From Planctomycetota bacterium (GTDB taxonomy: Bacteria > Planctomycetota > Phycisphaerae > UBA1845), in assembly GCA_029558835.1 (NCBI GenBank), contig JAKQDH010000135.1, forward strand, positions 1 to 64,000: a stretch of DNA of 64,000 nt, given 5' to 3'. This document shows positions 1 through 8,780 of this stretch, one piece after another; the first letter of the stretch is position 1; the number at the start of each line of letters is the position of its first letter. Made by a program: the position numbers and the translations under genes. The notes beneath the pieces were generated by a model. That model searched no databases, was not told the origin of the DNA, and saw only the letters and a program-made list of their open reading frames with translations.

Positions 1-1317
1 CACGCGGCGCAGGAGGGTCAAAGCCTTGACCTCACCGGCCCGCGTTACGCAGCGCTTGATCAGCAGCGGGCCGATCGACTCCAACACCACGACGCCACCC
101 AGGATGATGGTGCTGAACTGGCGGGCCAGCGCGTGGTCCCAGGTACGCTGGACGAAGGCGACCAGCCCGATGCCGATGGCCGCCTGACACAACAGGGCGC
201 TACCGAGTTGGCCCGACAGGTGTTGCTGCTCACCCGCCCAGCGTCGCCCCAGGCGACAACCGACGATCTTGCCGACACAGCGGCAGACAAGGTAGGTGAC
301 ACCCAGCCAGCCGATCAGCCCCAGCTCTTCCACGTGCAGGTGATAACCCGCCATGACGAAGAACCCGGCAAAGATCGGCGCGCTGATGGTGTCCAGGGCC
401 GCCTGGAGTTTCTGCGGCTCCAACGCCACGTTGACGAACAACGCTCCCGCCGTCAGGGCCAGCAGCAGGAAGCTGTACGAAGCCCCGATCCGCGTCAGCA
501 GCCACTTCTCCCCCGCCCCCAGCGCGATCATCAGGGCGAAGAACAGCAACATCACGTCGGTCAACGCGAGACGCGTATGCGCCACGCTCAACGCCAGGCC
601 GAACAACACCCCCAGCCCCACGCTGCCCAGCGTCGTCAGGCAGAGGTTCAGCCACGGATGCTGCCCGATGGCCTGCGTCGTCTCGATGACGCCGGCGGCC
701 GCCAGCACCACGAAGTTCAGGCTGAACAACGTGATGCAGGCGACGGCCGCCAACCCGACCAACGTCAGGATCGTGTCCGTGTTGGGCCCCCGGGCCTGGT
801 ACTCACGCAGGACGTACAAGGTGGCCGCCGGGGCCGTCTCGATGCACGCCAGCGCCAGGCAGGAGACCAGCGCCAGGTTCCCTGCCCAGCCATATTCCGG
901 TTGCGTCAGAGCGGCAACTACACCGCAACCGACCCCGACCGCCAACACGACCGCGCCGATCTCACAGAGGCTGATGTGCAGCGCCCGGCGCCAGACGACC
1001 CGCAGGTGGGTGCGCTCAAAGACCGCCCCGAGCGCGAACAGGATGATGCCGAGTGCCAGGTCACGCAGGACCTCCAGGGGCTTGGCGGCCGCCGCCAGCG
1101 CTTCCTCCTCCGCCGGCACGTGTTCCGCGTGGAGAATCGCCCGCAGCGCCACACCGGCCAGCAGAAACCCGATCAGCCGCGGCACCCGCAGCACGTGGGC
1201 CGCGTATCCCCCCACGATCGCCGCCAGCAGCATCAACCCCAGCAGCAGCCCCGACCCCGGAGCGGCGGCCAGGACGGCACCTGCGGCATCGCCTGGATGG
1301 TAGAGCACCTGCGCCAT
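1..1317 (-). CDS. Sodium/proton antiporter (CPA2/Kef-like), 3' end cut by window edge
   Basis: Integral membrane cation/proton exchanger. The reverse-strand frame stays open for 439 codons and runs off the left edge, so the C-terminus (which may carry a regulatory domain) is missing. About twelve hydrophobic segments are visible. The first, near residues 23-42, is followed by VPRLIGFLLAGVAL, which matches the TM1-TM2 signature of Kef/CPA2 exchangers. A second conserved stretch is ACIETAPAATLYVLRE near residue 160. The ATG at 1317 is preceded by GGAAGGG at a suitable distance, which decides the start. The next gene in the same direction begins at 2325, with a repeat-bearing gap between, so it is probably transcribed alone. 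Ion specificity cannot be read from the sequence. Confidence 0.85.
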   Translation of the reverse strand, partial: MAQVLYHPGDAAGAVLAAAPGSGLLLGLMLLAAIVGGYAAHVLRVPRLIGFLLAGVALRAILHAEHVPAEEEALAAAAKPLEVLRDLALGIILFALGAVFERTHLRVVWRRALHISLCEIGAVVLAVGVGCGVVAALTQPEYGWAGNLALVSCLALACIETAPAATLYVLREYQARGPNTDTILTLVGLAAVACITLFSLNFVVLAAAGVIETTQAIGQHPWLNLCLTTLGSVGLGVLFGLALSVAHTRLALTDVMLLFFALMIALGAGEKWLLTRIGASYSFLLLALTAGALFVNVALEPQKLQAALDTISAPIFAGFFVMAGYHLHVEELGLIGWLGVTYLVCRCVGKIVGCRLGRRWAGEQQHLSGQLGSALLCQAAIGIGLVAFVQRTWDHALARQFSTIILGGVVVLESIGPLLIKRCVTRAGEVKALTLLRRV

Positions 1318-1701
1318 CCACACCCTTCCACTGTGAGCGCCCCCGCGCGCGCCGTGCGACACGGTTCACCCGCATTGGAGACGACCGGGGCCGGTGCCGC
1401 AAGTGAGTTGTCCTGGAGGAACTCCGCGCCCAGCGCCGGTGGCATGCCCGCTACGGCGGAGTGTGACTACGCACCTGGGAAACCGACAGGAGCGAACCCG
1501 CAGGAACACCCTGGCCGGGTGGCATGCCCGAGCTCGCCGCAGGCAGGGTGGCATGCCCAAGCTCGCCGCAGGCGAGCGCCGGCATGCTGCTGCGGCGCCC
1601 GCCCCTCTCCAAGCGCATGGCGGCGCTGCGCTTGGCCATGCCACCCCGGGGCCTTCGCGTGGTTCCCCTAAGCTGGGTCCACGCAGATCCGCGCTCACGA
1701 C
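1318..1701. repeat. Gap with family A palindromic repeat, copy 1
   Basis: No gene is seen here. Positions about 1517-1649 hold a family A element: it opens with GGGTGGCATGCCC and closes with GGCCATGCCACCCC, so its ends are inverted repeats. In this copy the left end is duplicated, since GGGTGGCATGCCC recurs about 30 bases in. Upstream, at about 1477, is the GGGAAACC motif that accompanies several other copies. Related copies lie near 12780, 24396, 26000, 31607 and 35919. Confidence 0.8.
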
Positions 1702-2325
1702 CTACCACGCCAGCCAGCAGACCAGCGTCAGCAGCGACGCGCTGCCCACCGCGAGCACGGCCTGCCCCTGCTCGCGCTTATAGGCGGCCTGCTCCTCGAC
1801 CGGCGCACTGCGCGTCGCGTACGGCAGACGCCAGGGCAACACCGGCAGATGGAACCACGCCCACACGAGCAGCAGCGCAGCCAGGAACACTCCCAGCCCC
1901 GGGAACATCACCAGCAGTTGACTGGTGAACCACGCACCGAGAATGAGCAAGTACGTGATTGGCGCCGGCCTGAACCAGTTCGCCCAGCCGCAGTCCTCGT
2001 GCACACGCCAGAAGATCAGCGCCCCGAGGACTGCCGCGAACGCCGGCAGGGCGCTGGAGGCGAGGCGAAGCCCGGCACAGCGGAGCAAGGGTGCGGTCAA
2101 GAGCGCCAGTGCGAGGATCGACACACGTAGAACGCGCCGAAGGATGTCCCGCAGCTCTCCGGTTCGTTCGTACGCAAGCTGCCGCAGGCCGGCGCGATCG
2201 TAGCCGAAGCCGCACTCCGGACAGCGGCGTGCGGGGATGCCGCGCAGGTCGTAACCGCACCGGGGGCAGAAGAGGTCGGGCGAATCCGTAGGGGGGAGGT
2301 CTGCATGTGGCGGGCGGCTCGACAT
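1702..2325 (-). CDS. Zinc-ribbon membrane protein of unknown function
   Basis: 207 residues. An N-terminal zinc ribbon, CPRCGYDL...CPECGFGY (CxxC-x12-CxxC, residues about 20-42), is followed by a basic stretch and four or five hydrophobic helices (roughly 65-85, 90-108, 120-165 and 187-205). The layout, a cytoplasmic ribbon joined to a multi-pass membrane part, is common among uncharacterised planctomycete proteins. No catalytic motif is visible. I do not recognise a named family and infer no function. Codon use looks native. Confidence 0.7.
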   Translation of the reverse strand: MSSRPPHADLPPTDSPDLFCPRCGYDLRGIPARRCPECGFGYDRAGLRQLAYERTGELRDILRRVLRVSILALALLTAPLLRCAGLRLASSALPAFAAVLGALIFWRVHEDCGWANWFRPAPITYLLILGAWFTSQLLVMFPGLGVFLAALLLVWAWFHLPVLPWRLPYATRSAPVEEQAAYKREQGQAVLAVGSASLLTLVCWLAW

Positions 2326-2501
2326 CGCACGGGCCCTCGGCGCGGCAGCATGCCCTGGGCCCGCCCCGAGCGGACCCGCGGTGGACGGGCATACGGACTT
2401 GGGCGGCGGGGCTGGGCGCCTGCTGAGCCGTCATCAGTCCCCCAGGTCCACAGGGCTTGGGTCACCCGTCTGGGCCGCCCGGCATTGCGTGACGGCGCCG
2501 G
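2326..2501. repeat. Gap with a single half-copy of the family C element
   Basis: Positions 2431-2444 read TCATCAGTCCCCCA and continue AGGTCCACAGG..TTGGGTCACCC. The same 14 bases and the same continuation open the tandem element at 20323. Here only one repeat unit is present and the right-hand inverted end is not recognisable. Confidence 0.6.
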
Positions 2502-3788
2502 TTACCTCTCGTTGGCGTTCTCGGCCGCCGCGGGCGTAATGTGCAGCCGCAGGCGGGTGATACGCCGCGCCTCGGCGCCGATGACGTGGATGCTCACGTT
2601 GTCGTGGCGGCACTCCTCGCCCACCTCGGGGATGCGGCCGAGCGTCGAGAACACGAAGCCCCCGATCGTCTCGTAGTCCTCGTCCTCCGGCAAAGTGAGA
2701 TCCAGCTCGTAATTCAGCTCATCGACGCGCATGCGGGCATCCACCTCGACCGTTTGCTCGTCGATCCGCAGCATCGGCTCAGGCTCGGGCTCCTCGTACT
2801 CGTCGGCGATCTCGCCAACCAGTTCCTCGAGGATGTCCTCGATGCTGACCAGCCCGGCCGTCCCGCCGTACTCGTCCAGCACGACCGCGATGTGCACCTT
2901 CTGCTGCTGGAACTCCCGCAGCAGGTCACGCACCGGCTTGGTCTCCGGGATGAACGACACCTTGCGCATGACGGCCGTCGCCTGGAAGCCGTCCGTCGAC
3001 TCCAGGTGCAGCAGGTCCTTGGCGTAAAGCACGCCGACAATCGAGTCGATCGTGCCGTCGTAGACGGGGATGCGGGAATGTCCGGTGGTACGAATGAGCT
3101 CCCGCACGGCCCGCAAGTCCGCCTCCTTGGCGATCGCCACCACCTCCGTGCGCGGCGTCATCACCTCCTGCACCAGCGTGTCGCGCAGGTCGATGACCGA
3201 TTCGATCATTTCCTTCTCGTCTTCGTCCACGGCCCCCTGGCGTTCCATCTCCCGGACCGTATCGAGGATTTCCTTCTCCAGTTCGTCCGCGCTGGCCTCG
3301 GCGTCGAGCACCGGCACGCCGGCCAGGCGCCGCACCAGCGGATCAAACAACTGCAACACGGCCAGCACCGGGTAACACACCACCCGCAGCCCCTCCAGCA
3401 GCGGCAACGTCCCCGCCAGCAACCGCTCGCCCGCGTACTTCGCCCAGGCGTGCGGAATCGCCACCGCGAACACCAGCACCAGCAGCAGCGACGTGGCGAT
3501 GATGACCGTCGCCTGCAACGCCGGCGGGGCCGCGCTGTTGAGCTCCACGTAGTACAGCACTTCCCAGAACAGGCACAGGGTCGCCACCGCGCGCAAGGTG
3601 GCCGTCGCCAGCACGTATTGCGACCGCCGCGTCACCAGGCGTTCCAGGCGGGCCCCCCGCCCGGTCCGCTTGAACTCCTCCGCGACCCGCGCCCGCGAGG
3701 GCAGGCGCAGGGCGAGATTCAGCGTGGCAAACAGCATCATCGCGGGCACGGTCAGCGCCGCCATGAGCAGCACGGCCTTTCCCACCAT
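2502..3788 (-). CDS. CNNM/CBS/CorC-domain protein (hemolysin C family)
   Basis: 428 residues with the three-part architecture of the HlyC/CorC/CNNM family. Residues 1-190 carry the DUF21/CNNM hydrophobic segments. A CBS pair follows at about 205-335, including MTPRTEVVAI and the signature VVLDEYGGTAGLVSIEDIL. A C-terminal CorC_HlyC domain runs from about 345 to 420. Members are implicated in magnesium and cobalt efflux or in membrane-linked adenosine sensing. It is the last gene of the phoH-HD-ybeY-nitrilase run, 76 bp after the nitrilase-like gene. The neighbourhood of phoH, ybeY and a CorC-type gene is widely conserved in bacteria, which supports the call. Confidence 0.9.
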   Translation of the reverse strand: MVGKAVLLMAALTVPAMMLFATLNLALRLPSRARVAEEFKRTGRGARLERLVTRRSQYVLATATLRAVATLCLFWEVLYYVELNSAAPPALQATVIIATSLLLVLVFAVAIPHAWAKYAGERLLAGTLPLLEGLRVVCYPVLAVLQLFDPLVRRLAGVPVLDAEASADELEKEILDTVREMERQGAVDEDEKEMIESVIDLRDTLVQEVMTPRTEVVAIAKEADLRAVRELIRTTGHSRIPVYDGTIDSIVGVLYAKDLLHLESTDGFQATAVMRKVSFIPETKPVRDLLREFQQQKVHIAVVLDEYGGTAGLVSIEDILEELVGEIADEYEEPEPEPMLRIDEQTVEVDARMRVDELNYELDLTLPEDEDYETIGGFVFSTLGRIPEVGEECRHDNVSIHVIGAEARRITRLRLHITPAAAENANER

Positions 3789-3864
3789 TCATCCTCACCG
3801 CAGGCGCCTGTGCCAACTTCCGCTGCCCGGTGCCCTCGCCTGCGGCGGGCGCCGGGACGGAACG

Positions 3865-4707
3865 TCAGAAACGCGCCGAACGCGCGGGAACAGCCAGCGG
3901 CACCTCCGCGAACACTACAATCTGCTCCCGACTGTCCGCCCGCGCCAGGACTGCCCCATCCGGACCGCATAAGAACGTCGCCGACAAACCACCCTCCCAC
4001 GGTTGCGCGCCCCCGCCCCCGGGGCAGACCACCGCCCAGAACGCTCCCCGACGGGCGACAGGTTGCTCCAACAGGTCTGCCACGAAGCGCTCGTCACCCC
4101 TGGTCTTGCGTCCCCCGATCGTCACCGCGATCGGTAACATGGCCAACGCCCCTCCCCAACTGAGTGGACCGGCGCCTTCGGGGCATGGGCTGTTCACGCC
4201 CGGCGGTCCCGCCTGCGGTTCGACCTCGGCCTTCTCCCCCGACGGGGACGTCGGCGGCGCCGAAACGATCACCGTCGCCTCAGCGGCTTCCGTCCACGGT
4301 TTCGCGCTCCCGCCCATCTCCGCATGCGCCGCCACCAGCACGCCCACCGGCGTCGGCACCGGCGTCGGCTCCATCTGCGGCGCCGCCCAGGACAGCACGT
4401 CGCCGTCCGGGTCGAACAGCAGAGTCACCGGTACCGGGCCCTCGCCCCGCGTCCGGTGCAGACCGGCCGCGAGGTACACCCCCCACTGGCGTGCCTGCCA
4501 CGCGATGACCTCGCGGAACTCTTGCCCCTGGGCGGCGGGATACCCGCGCTCGCCCAACAGCCCGCCACTGTCACACCCGCCCGGCAACACGAGCAAGTCC
4601 GGCGGCGGCTCGGCCTGCGCCGCCTCGTCGATCGCCTGTAGCAGCCGCTGGGTGTTCGCGGCCCGCCCCTTGGCCTCGAAGCGAAGCTGTACCAGAGCCA
4701 CCCTCAT
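3865..4707 (-). CDS. Nitrilase-fold protein lacking the catalytic triad
   Basis: 280 residues. The start (MRVALVQLRF) and the following DLLVLPGG segment match the N-terminal strands of carbon-nitrogen hydrolases, and the C-terminus has the family's 'G..ATFLCGPDGAVLARAD' strand pair. The catalytic Glu normally at 'LPE' is Gly here (residue 43), and no lysine or cysteine in the usual K...C spacing is visible. The middle (about 135-190) is a Pro/Ser/Ala-rich insert with no family counterpart. The start overlaps the ybeY stop by 4 bp (ATGA), so the two genes are translationally coupled. I infer a non-enzymatic or divergent member. A rapidly evolving hydrolase with relocated residues is the alternative. 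Confidence 0.65.
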   Translation of the reverse strand: MRVALVQLRFEAKGRAANTQRLLQAIDEAAQAEPPPDLLVLPGGCDSGGLLGERGYPAAQGQEFREVIAWQARQWGVYLAAGLHRTRGEGPVPVTLLFDPDGDVLSWAAPQMEPTPVPTPVGVLVAAHAEMGGSAKPWTEAAEATVIVSAPPTSPSGEKAEVEPQAGPPGVNSPCPEGAGPLSWGGALAMLPIAVTIGGRKTRGDERFVADLLEQPVARRGAFWAVVCPGGGGAQPWEGGLSATFLCGPDGAVLARADSREQIVVFAEVPLAVPARSARF

Positions 4708-5171
4708 GGTTCACCGCTTCCGTACACCGCGCCGACGCCCAGCGACATCAGAATCTCGTCTTCTACCTCGTGCATGCGCCGGGCTGCCTCCGCCTCCTGG
4801 TCATCATACCCCAGAAGATGAAGCGTGCCGTGCACGACGTACAGCAGCAGTTCGGCCGTCCAGTCGTGTCCGCGCTGCTGGGCCACGCGCCGGGCCGTCT
4901 CGGCGGATACCACAATCTCCCCGTCCAGCGGCATCCACGCCTGGTCGCGCAAGTCAAACGCCAGCACGTCCGTCGGACCGGCATGCTGTAAGTAAGTTTC
5001 GTTCAGACGGGTGATGTGCGGATCGTCCACCACGGCCAGGCTGAGGCGGGCCCGCGCTACGTCGTGTCGCCGCAACGTGGCCCCCACGGCCGCCGCCAGG
5101 GACGCCTCGGGGACGACCGTCTGCGGGCCGAGGCACGCGATGTCGATCTGATAGGGTTCGTCTTCGTCCAT
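4704..5171 (-). CDS. ybeY: Endoribonuclease YbeY (16S rRNA maturation)
   Basis: 155 residues, the normal size. YbeY is a metal-dependent single-strand RNase acting in 16S rRNA 3'-end processing and ribosome quality control. The signature HGTLHLLGYDD near the C-terminus supplies two zinc-ligand histidines, HxxxH. The third ligand, normally His in GYDH, is Asp in this protein. The segment LNETYLQHAGPTDVLAF is the conserved N-terminal motif. The gene lies about 200 bp after the 7TM-HD gene and overlaps the following nitrilase-like gene by 4 bp, fitting the usual phoH-ybeY neighbourhood. Confidence 0.92.
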   Translation of the reverse strand: MDEDEPYQIDIACLGPQTVVPEASLAAAVGATLRRHDVARARLSLAVVDDPHITRLNETYLQHAGPTDVLAFDLRDQAWMPLDGEIVVSAETARRVAQQRGHDWTAELLLYVVHGTLHLLGYDDQEAEAARRMHEVEDEILMSLGVGAVYGSGEP

Positions 5172-5372
5172 GCCCTCGTCCGCCCGGTGTCGAGGGGCCC
5201 TCGCCGGACGGCCACATTAGCGCAGCGGGTCCGTTTAAGCGCCGGCGATCGGAACCGCGACCGTCAGGGAGTGCCCGGCATCCGCGTGGCACCGGTGGCC
5301 GCCCAGTTGTGCGCCGCTCGCTCACGCTCGCGGCTCGAAACCTCCCGCCCGCGCTGGGCGGCGCACGGTCAT

Positions 5373-7748
5373 TCAGCCTACGCCCTCCTGCTGAGCAGAT
5401 GGCGCCGGGGCGGCCGCCTTCTTGGGATAAGCAACTCGCCCATGATAGTGACGCCGCAAGGACTGCACCAGCGCGTCCTCCACCAGGCGAATCTCCCGCA
5501 GGGTCATATCACACTCGTCGAACTGGCCGTCGTTCAGACGATCGGTCACTACCTGGTGGACCGCCTGCTCGATGCGCCCGATGGTGACCTCCGGCAACGC
5601 CCGCACCGCCCCCTCGCAGCCGTCGCATAGCATCAACACCACCGACTCACGCGAACGCGGCTTGGGACCGCGATAGCGGAACTCTGCCTCCGGCACCTCC
5701 CGGTCGTGCTTGCCGCTGGCAATCAACGGCTGCTTCTCGCTGGCGCGGTGATGGAAGTACTTCACGACCGTCGTGCCGTGATGCTCGGCGATGAACTGAT
5801 GCAGCACCCGCGGCAGCTTGTACTGGCGGGCGAGTTCCAGGCCGTCCTTCACGTGGCCCAGGATGATGAGCAGGCTCATCGTGGGCGCCAGGCTGTCATG
5901 CCAGTTGATGCGCCCCTCCTGGTTCTCCACGAAATACTGCGACTTGGGAATCTTGCCGATGTCGTGGTACAGCGCCCCCACCTGGGCCAGCAGTCCGTTG
6001 GCGCCGATGGCGGCGCAGGCGTTCTCCGCCAGCGTCCCCAAGACCAGGCTGTGCTGATACGTTCCCGGCGCCTCCCGCGCCAGAAGCTGGAGCAGCGGCC
6101 GGCGCGAATCACTCCATTCCAGCAACGTCAGCGAGGTGGCCGCGCCGAAGATCGACTCGATGAACGGCAGCAAACCGGACACCAGGAACGCCGCCAGCAG
6201 CGCCCCCGCCCCCGCCCACAGGGCGTGCTGCCAGATGTACTCCAGCGGCTGGCGATTCCACAGCGCCCCCGCCGCCGTTACCGCCGCCATCACCAACGCC
6301 GTCACCCCCCCCACCGCGATGATCTTCGTCCGGGAGCGGACGTCCCCCAACTGCGCCACGCTCACGGCCACCCCCGCCAGCAGCGCCAGCAGCCAGGCGA
6401 GGTCGGCACGCGCCGTGACCGTCAGCAGCATCGCCAGAATCGTCACCACCCCGGCCGCAAACGCTCGTCCGTGCACCAGCGCCAGGATGCTCCCCGCCAG
6501 TAGACACGGCGCGTAGATCAGCTCGGGTATCTGCGGCCACTTGAGGTTCAGCGCCCGCCCCGCCACCACTGTTGCCAGCACCACCGCCGCCAGGGCCAGG
6601 CTGGAGCCACGGGTCTCCATGAGGTGTGACTTCAACACGGCCGCACTGGTCAACAACGCCGCCGCCAGCAACGCCAGAATGGCCACCAGGCCGACCCGTT
6701 CCAGCAGGCGCGTGCGGCGCAAGGCCGCCGCCTCCGGCGTCGGACCCTCCAGATACTTGAGAAACGCCGCCTGATGGAGCTCGAGCAGGGCGTAGTCGGC
6801 CGACGTCAGGGTCTTCGTTACGCCGCCGGCTTCCGGAGTGACGATCACTTTGCCCCTCTCGTAACGGGCGAACACTTCCGGCGTCGCCGCCTCCGCCCGC
6901 GCCATCTGATCGAGCGTGCGCTCCTGGTTGTACACAATGGTGGGCTGCTCACGCAGGGTGGCCAGGATAACGGCCTGGATCGTTGCGCGGGCCTCCCGCA
7001 CTTCGTAGGGGAAACGGGCGGTCAGCGCCTCGGCGCTGCGCAGCAGTGCCTTGTCGCTGGCCTGGGAGACCAGGTCCAGCCGTCTGAGGTGCAGGGGCGT
7101 TACCTGTCCATCCGCGCCGGTGCGCTCCAGGATGATGTAGTCGGCCGCTCCCGCCGGCACGCGCTCCTCGCGCGAAAGATCTCGCACGACGTACTCATCC
7201 TCCAGACGCAGCGCGTTCACCCACTCGGAGTAGCGCTTGCGCGACTCTTCATCCGCGAGGTTACGCAGCCGCTGATAGACCGCCTGCTCCGCCGGCCAGC
7301 CCCGCGCCTGCATCGCCGCCGCGAACTCCTCGAACGACGGGCTGTCCAGCGCGGTCTGATACAGCAACATCAAGTCCGCCCGAATGCGGTCGAAGCACAG
7401 CGCCGGGTTGTTCAGGATGTAGTAGCTGGGCACCAGGGCCCGTGCCGCCTCCCGGTTCGTTTGCGTCTGCTTGGGGTCGGGAACCTCGAAGTCCACGCGG
7501 GCGTAGATGGGTTGGTCAATGCGCTGCCCCACCGAGTACGGCAGGGCCGGCGTTCCGAACATCACGGTGGCGGCCACCCCCGCGGTCAGCGCCACACCCA
7601 GCAGCACCGGCCAGGACAACGACCACGCCAACAGGCGCCCCAGCAGCGCGCGCAGGCTGCGCGCCTGTCGGTCCCGCAGGTGCGGGCGTCTGCCGTTGCG
7701 CGCTCGACTGATCATATTCGTCGCCGAAACCCCGCGCCGCTCGCTCAC
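5373..7748 (-). CDS. 7TM-HD phosphohydrolase (PgpH-like, c-di-AMP phosphodiesterase family)
   Basis: 791 residues with the 7TMR-HD architecture. It has a first membrane helix at about 36-66 and a large extracytoplasmic domain at about 70-345. A block of seven helices spans about 350-550, and a cytoplasmic HD domain follows at about 560-760. The HD motif reads YHDIGKIPKSQYF, preceded by TYQHSLVLG and followed by FIAEHHGTTVVKYF, so all metal ligands of an HDIG phosphodiesterase are present. PgpH-type proteins hydrolyse cyclic di-AMP in Firmicutes, but that substrate is inferred for this organism. The start overlaps the phoH stop by 4 bp. Confidence 0.88.
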   Translation of the reverse strand: MSERRGVSATNMISRARNGRRPHLRDRQARSLRALLGRLLAWSLSWPVLLGVALTAGVAATVMFGTPALPYSVGQRIDQPIYARVDFEVPDPKQTQTNREAARALVPSYYILNNPALCFDRIRADLMLLYQTALDSPSFEEFAAAMQARGWPAEQAVYQRLRNLADEESRKRYSEWVNALRLEDEYVVRDLSREERVPAGAADYIILERTGADGQVTPLHLRRLDLVSQASDKALLRSAEALTARFPYEVREARATIQAVILATLREQPTIVYNQERTLDQMARAEAATPEVFARYERGKVIVTPEAGGVTKTLTSADYALLELHQAAFLKYLEGPTPEAAALRRTRLLERVGLVAILALLAAALLTSAAVLKSHLMETRGSSLALAAVVLATVVAGRALNLKWPQIPELIYAPCLLAGSILALVHGRAFAAGVVTILAMLLTVTARADLAWLLALLAGVAVSVAQLGDVRSRTKIIAVGGVTALVMAAVTAAGALWNRQPLEYIWQHALWAGAGALLAAFLVSGLLPFIESIFGAATSLTLLEWSDSRRPLLQLLAREAPGTYQHSLVLGTLAENACAAIGANGLLAQVGALYHDIGKIPKSQYFVENQEGRINWHDSLAPTMSLLIILGHVKDGLELARQYKLPRVLHQFIAEHHGTTVVKYFHHRASEKQPLIASGKHDREVPEAEFRYRGPKPRSRESVVLMLCDGCEGAVRALPEVTIGRIEQAVHQVVTDRLNDGQFDECDMTLREIRLVEDALVQSLRRHYHGRVAYPKKAAAPAPSAQQEGVG

Positions 7749-8689
7749 GGCACCGCGTTGCCGTTGCGCCCGTAAGCCTCCACCACCCGCTGCACCAGCG
7801 GGTGACGCACAATGTCACTGCGCTCCAAACGCACTACCGCGATCCCGGGCACCCCCTGCAACCGTCGCACCGCATCGACGAAACCCGTCGCCACGCCGTC
7901 CGCCAGGTCGCTCTGACTGTCGTCCCCGGTGGCGATCATCTTGCTGTGATGCCCAAGGCGGGTCAGGAACATCAACATCTGCATGGCCGTCGCGTTCTGC
8001 GCTTCGTCCAGGATGATGGCCGCGCTGTTCAGCGTCCGCCCGCGCATGAACGCCAGCGGCAATACCTCGATCACGTCGTTCTGCATGAAGCGGCGAATCT
8101 GCTCGAACGAGAGCATGTCGCCCATCGCGTCGAACAGCGGCCGCAGGTACGGGTTCACCTTCGCCTGCATGTCGCCCGGCAGGAACCCGAGCTTCTCCCC
8201 CGCCTCCACCGCCGGGCGGACCAGCACGATACGCTTGATCCGGTGGCTCTTCAGCAGCGCCACCGCGACCGCCACCGCCAGGTACGTCTTGCCGGTGCCC
8301 GCCGGGCCCACGCACAACGTGATGTCGTGCGCGGCGATCGCCTCCACGTACCGCCGCTGCCCCTCTCCCTTGGGCGTCACCGTGGTGGCCGCCAGCAACG
8401 CGTCCACCAGACTGCCGGCCTCCGGGCGGGCGTCCAGCCGCGCGTCCTCGATCAACTCCTTGAGGTAGTCCTCGCTGACGTGGGGCACGGACCGCAGGGC
8501 ACGCTGTAAACGCTCAAAGACCCGAGCCGCCCGGCTTACCCCCGCCTCGTCTCCACTCAAGTGGATGGACTCGTCCCGGGCACTGATGCGGACATCGAAG
8601 GCCGCCCGGATCATCCGCAGGTTCCGGTCCGCCGCGCCAAACAGGGCGGTCCGGACGGAAGGGTCTTCAATGGATACGGTCAGTTCCAA
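7745..8689 (-). CDS. phoH: PhoH-family ATPase (YbeZ-like)
   Basis: 314 residues. The Walker A motif GPAGTGKT is at residues 128-135 and the Walker B region reads AAIILDEAQNA, both diagnostic of PhoH/YbeZ. The N-terminal 90 residues form the KH-like region found in YbeZ-type members. The protein is a cytoplasmic P-loop NTPase linked to RNA metabolism and is a frequent functional partner of YbeY, which lies two genes downstream. The gene is followed by the 7TM-HD gene with a 4-bp overlap. It is preceded by cdsA on the same strand after 91 bp. Confidence 0.93.
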   Translation of the reverse strand: MELTVSIEDPSVRTALFGAADRNLRMIRAAFDVRISARDESIHLSGDEAGVSRAARVFERLQRALRSVPHVSEDYLKELIEDARLDARPEAGSLVDALLAATTVTPKGEGQRRYVEAIAAHDITLCVGPAGTGKTYLAVAVAVALLKSHRIKRIVLVRPAVEAGEKLGFLPGDMQAKVNPYLRPLFDAMGDMLSFEQIRRFMQNDVIEVLPLAFMRGRTLNSAAIILDEAQNATAMQMLMFLTRLGHHSKMIATGDDSQSDLADGVATGFVDAVRRLQGVPGIAVVRLERSDIVRHPLVQRVVEAYGRNGNAVP

Positions 8690-8780
8690 CTGGTCTCACA
8701 CGGCCGGCTGTCGGCCTGCCCAACTCCGTTCCGGCGAGCCCGATACTCGCCTCCCTCATTCTACACGCCTCAATCGCCCG

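Noticed and set aside
1517-1649. CRISPR-like repeated GGTGGCATG units
   Set aside because: Units are few, inverted and irregularly spaced, with no spacers of uniform length and no cas genes nearby.
133-1671. Long + strand open frame across the first 1.7 kb
   Set aside because: It is antisense to the antiporter, has a Gln/Arg/His-rich composition typical of a shadow frame in high-GC DNA, and shows no family motif.
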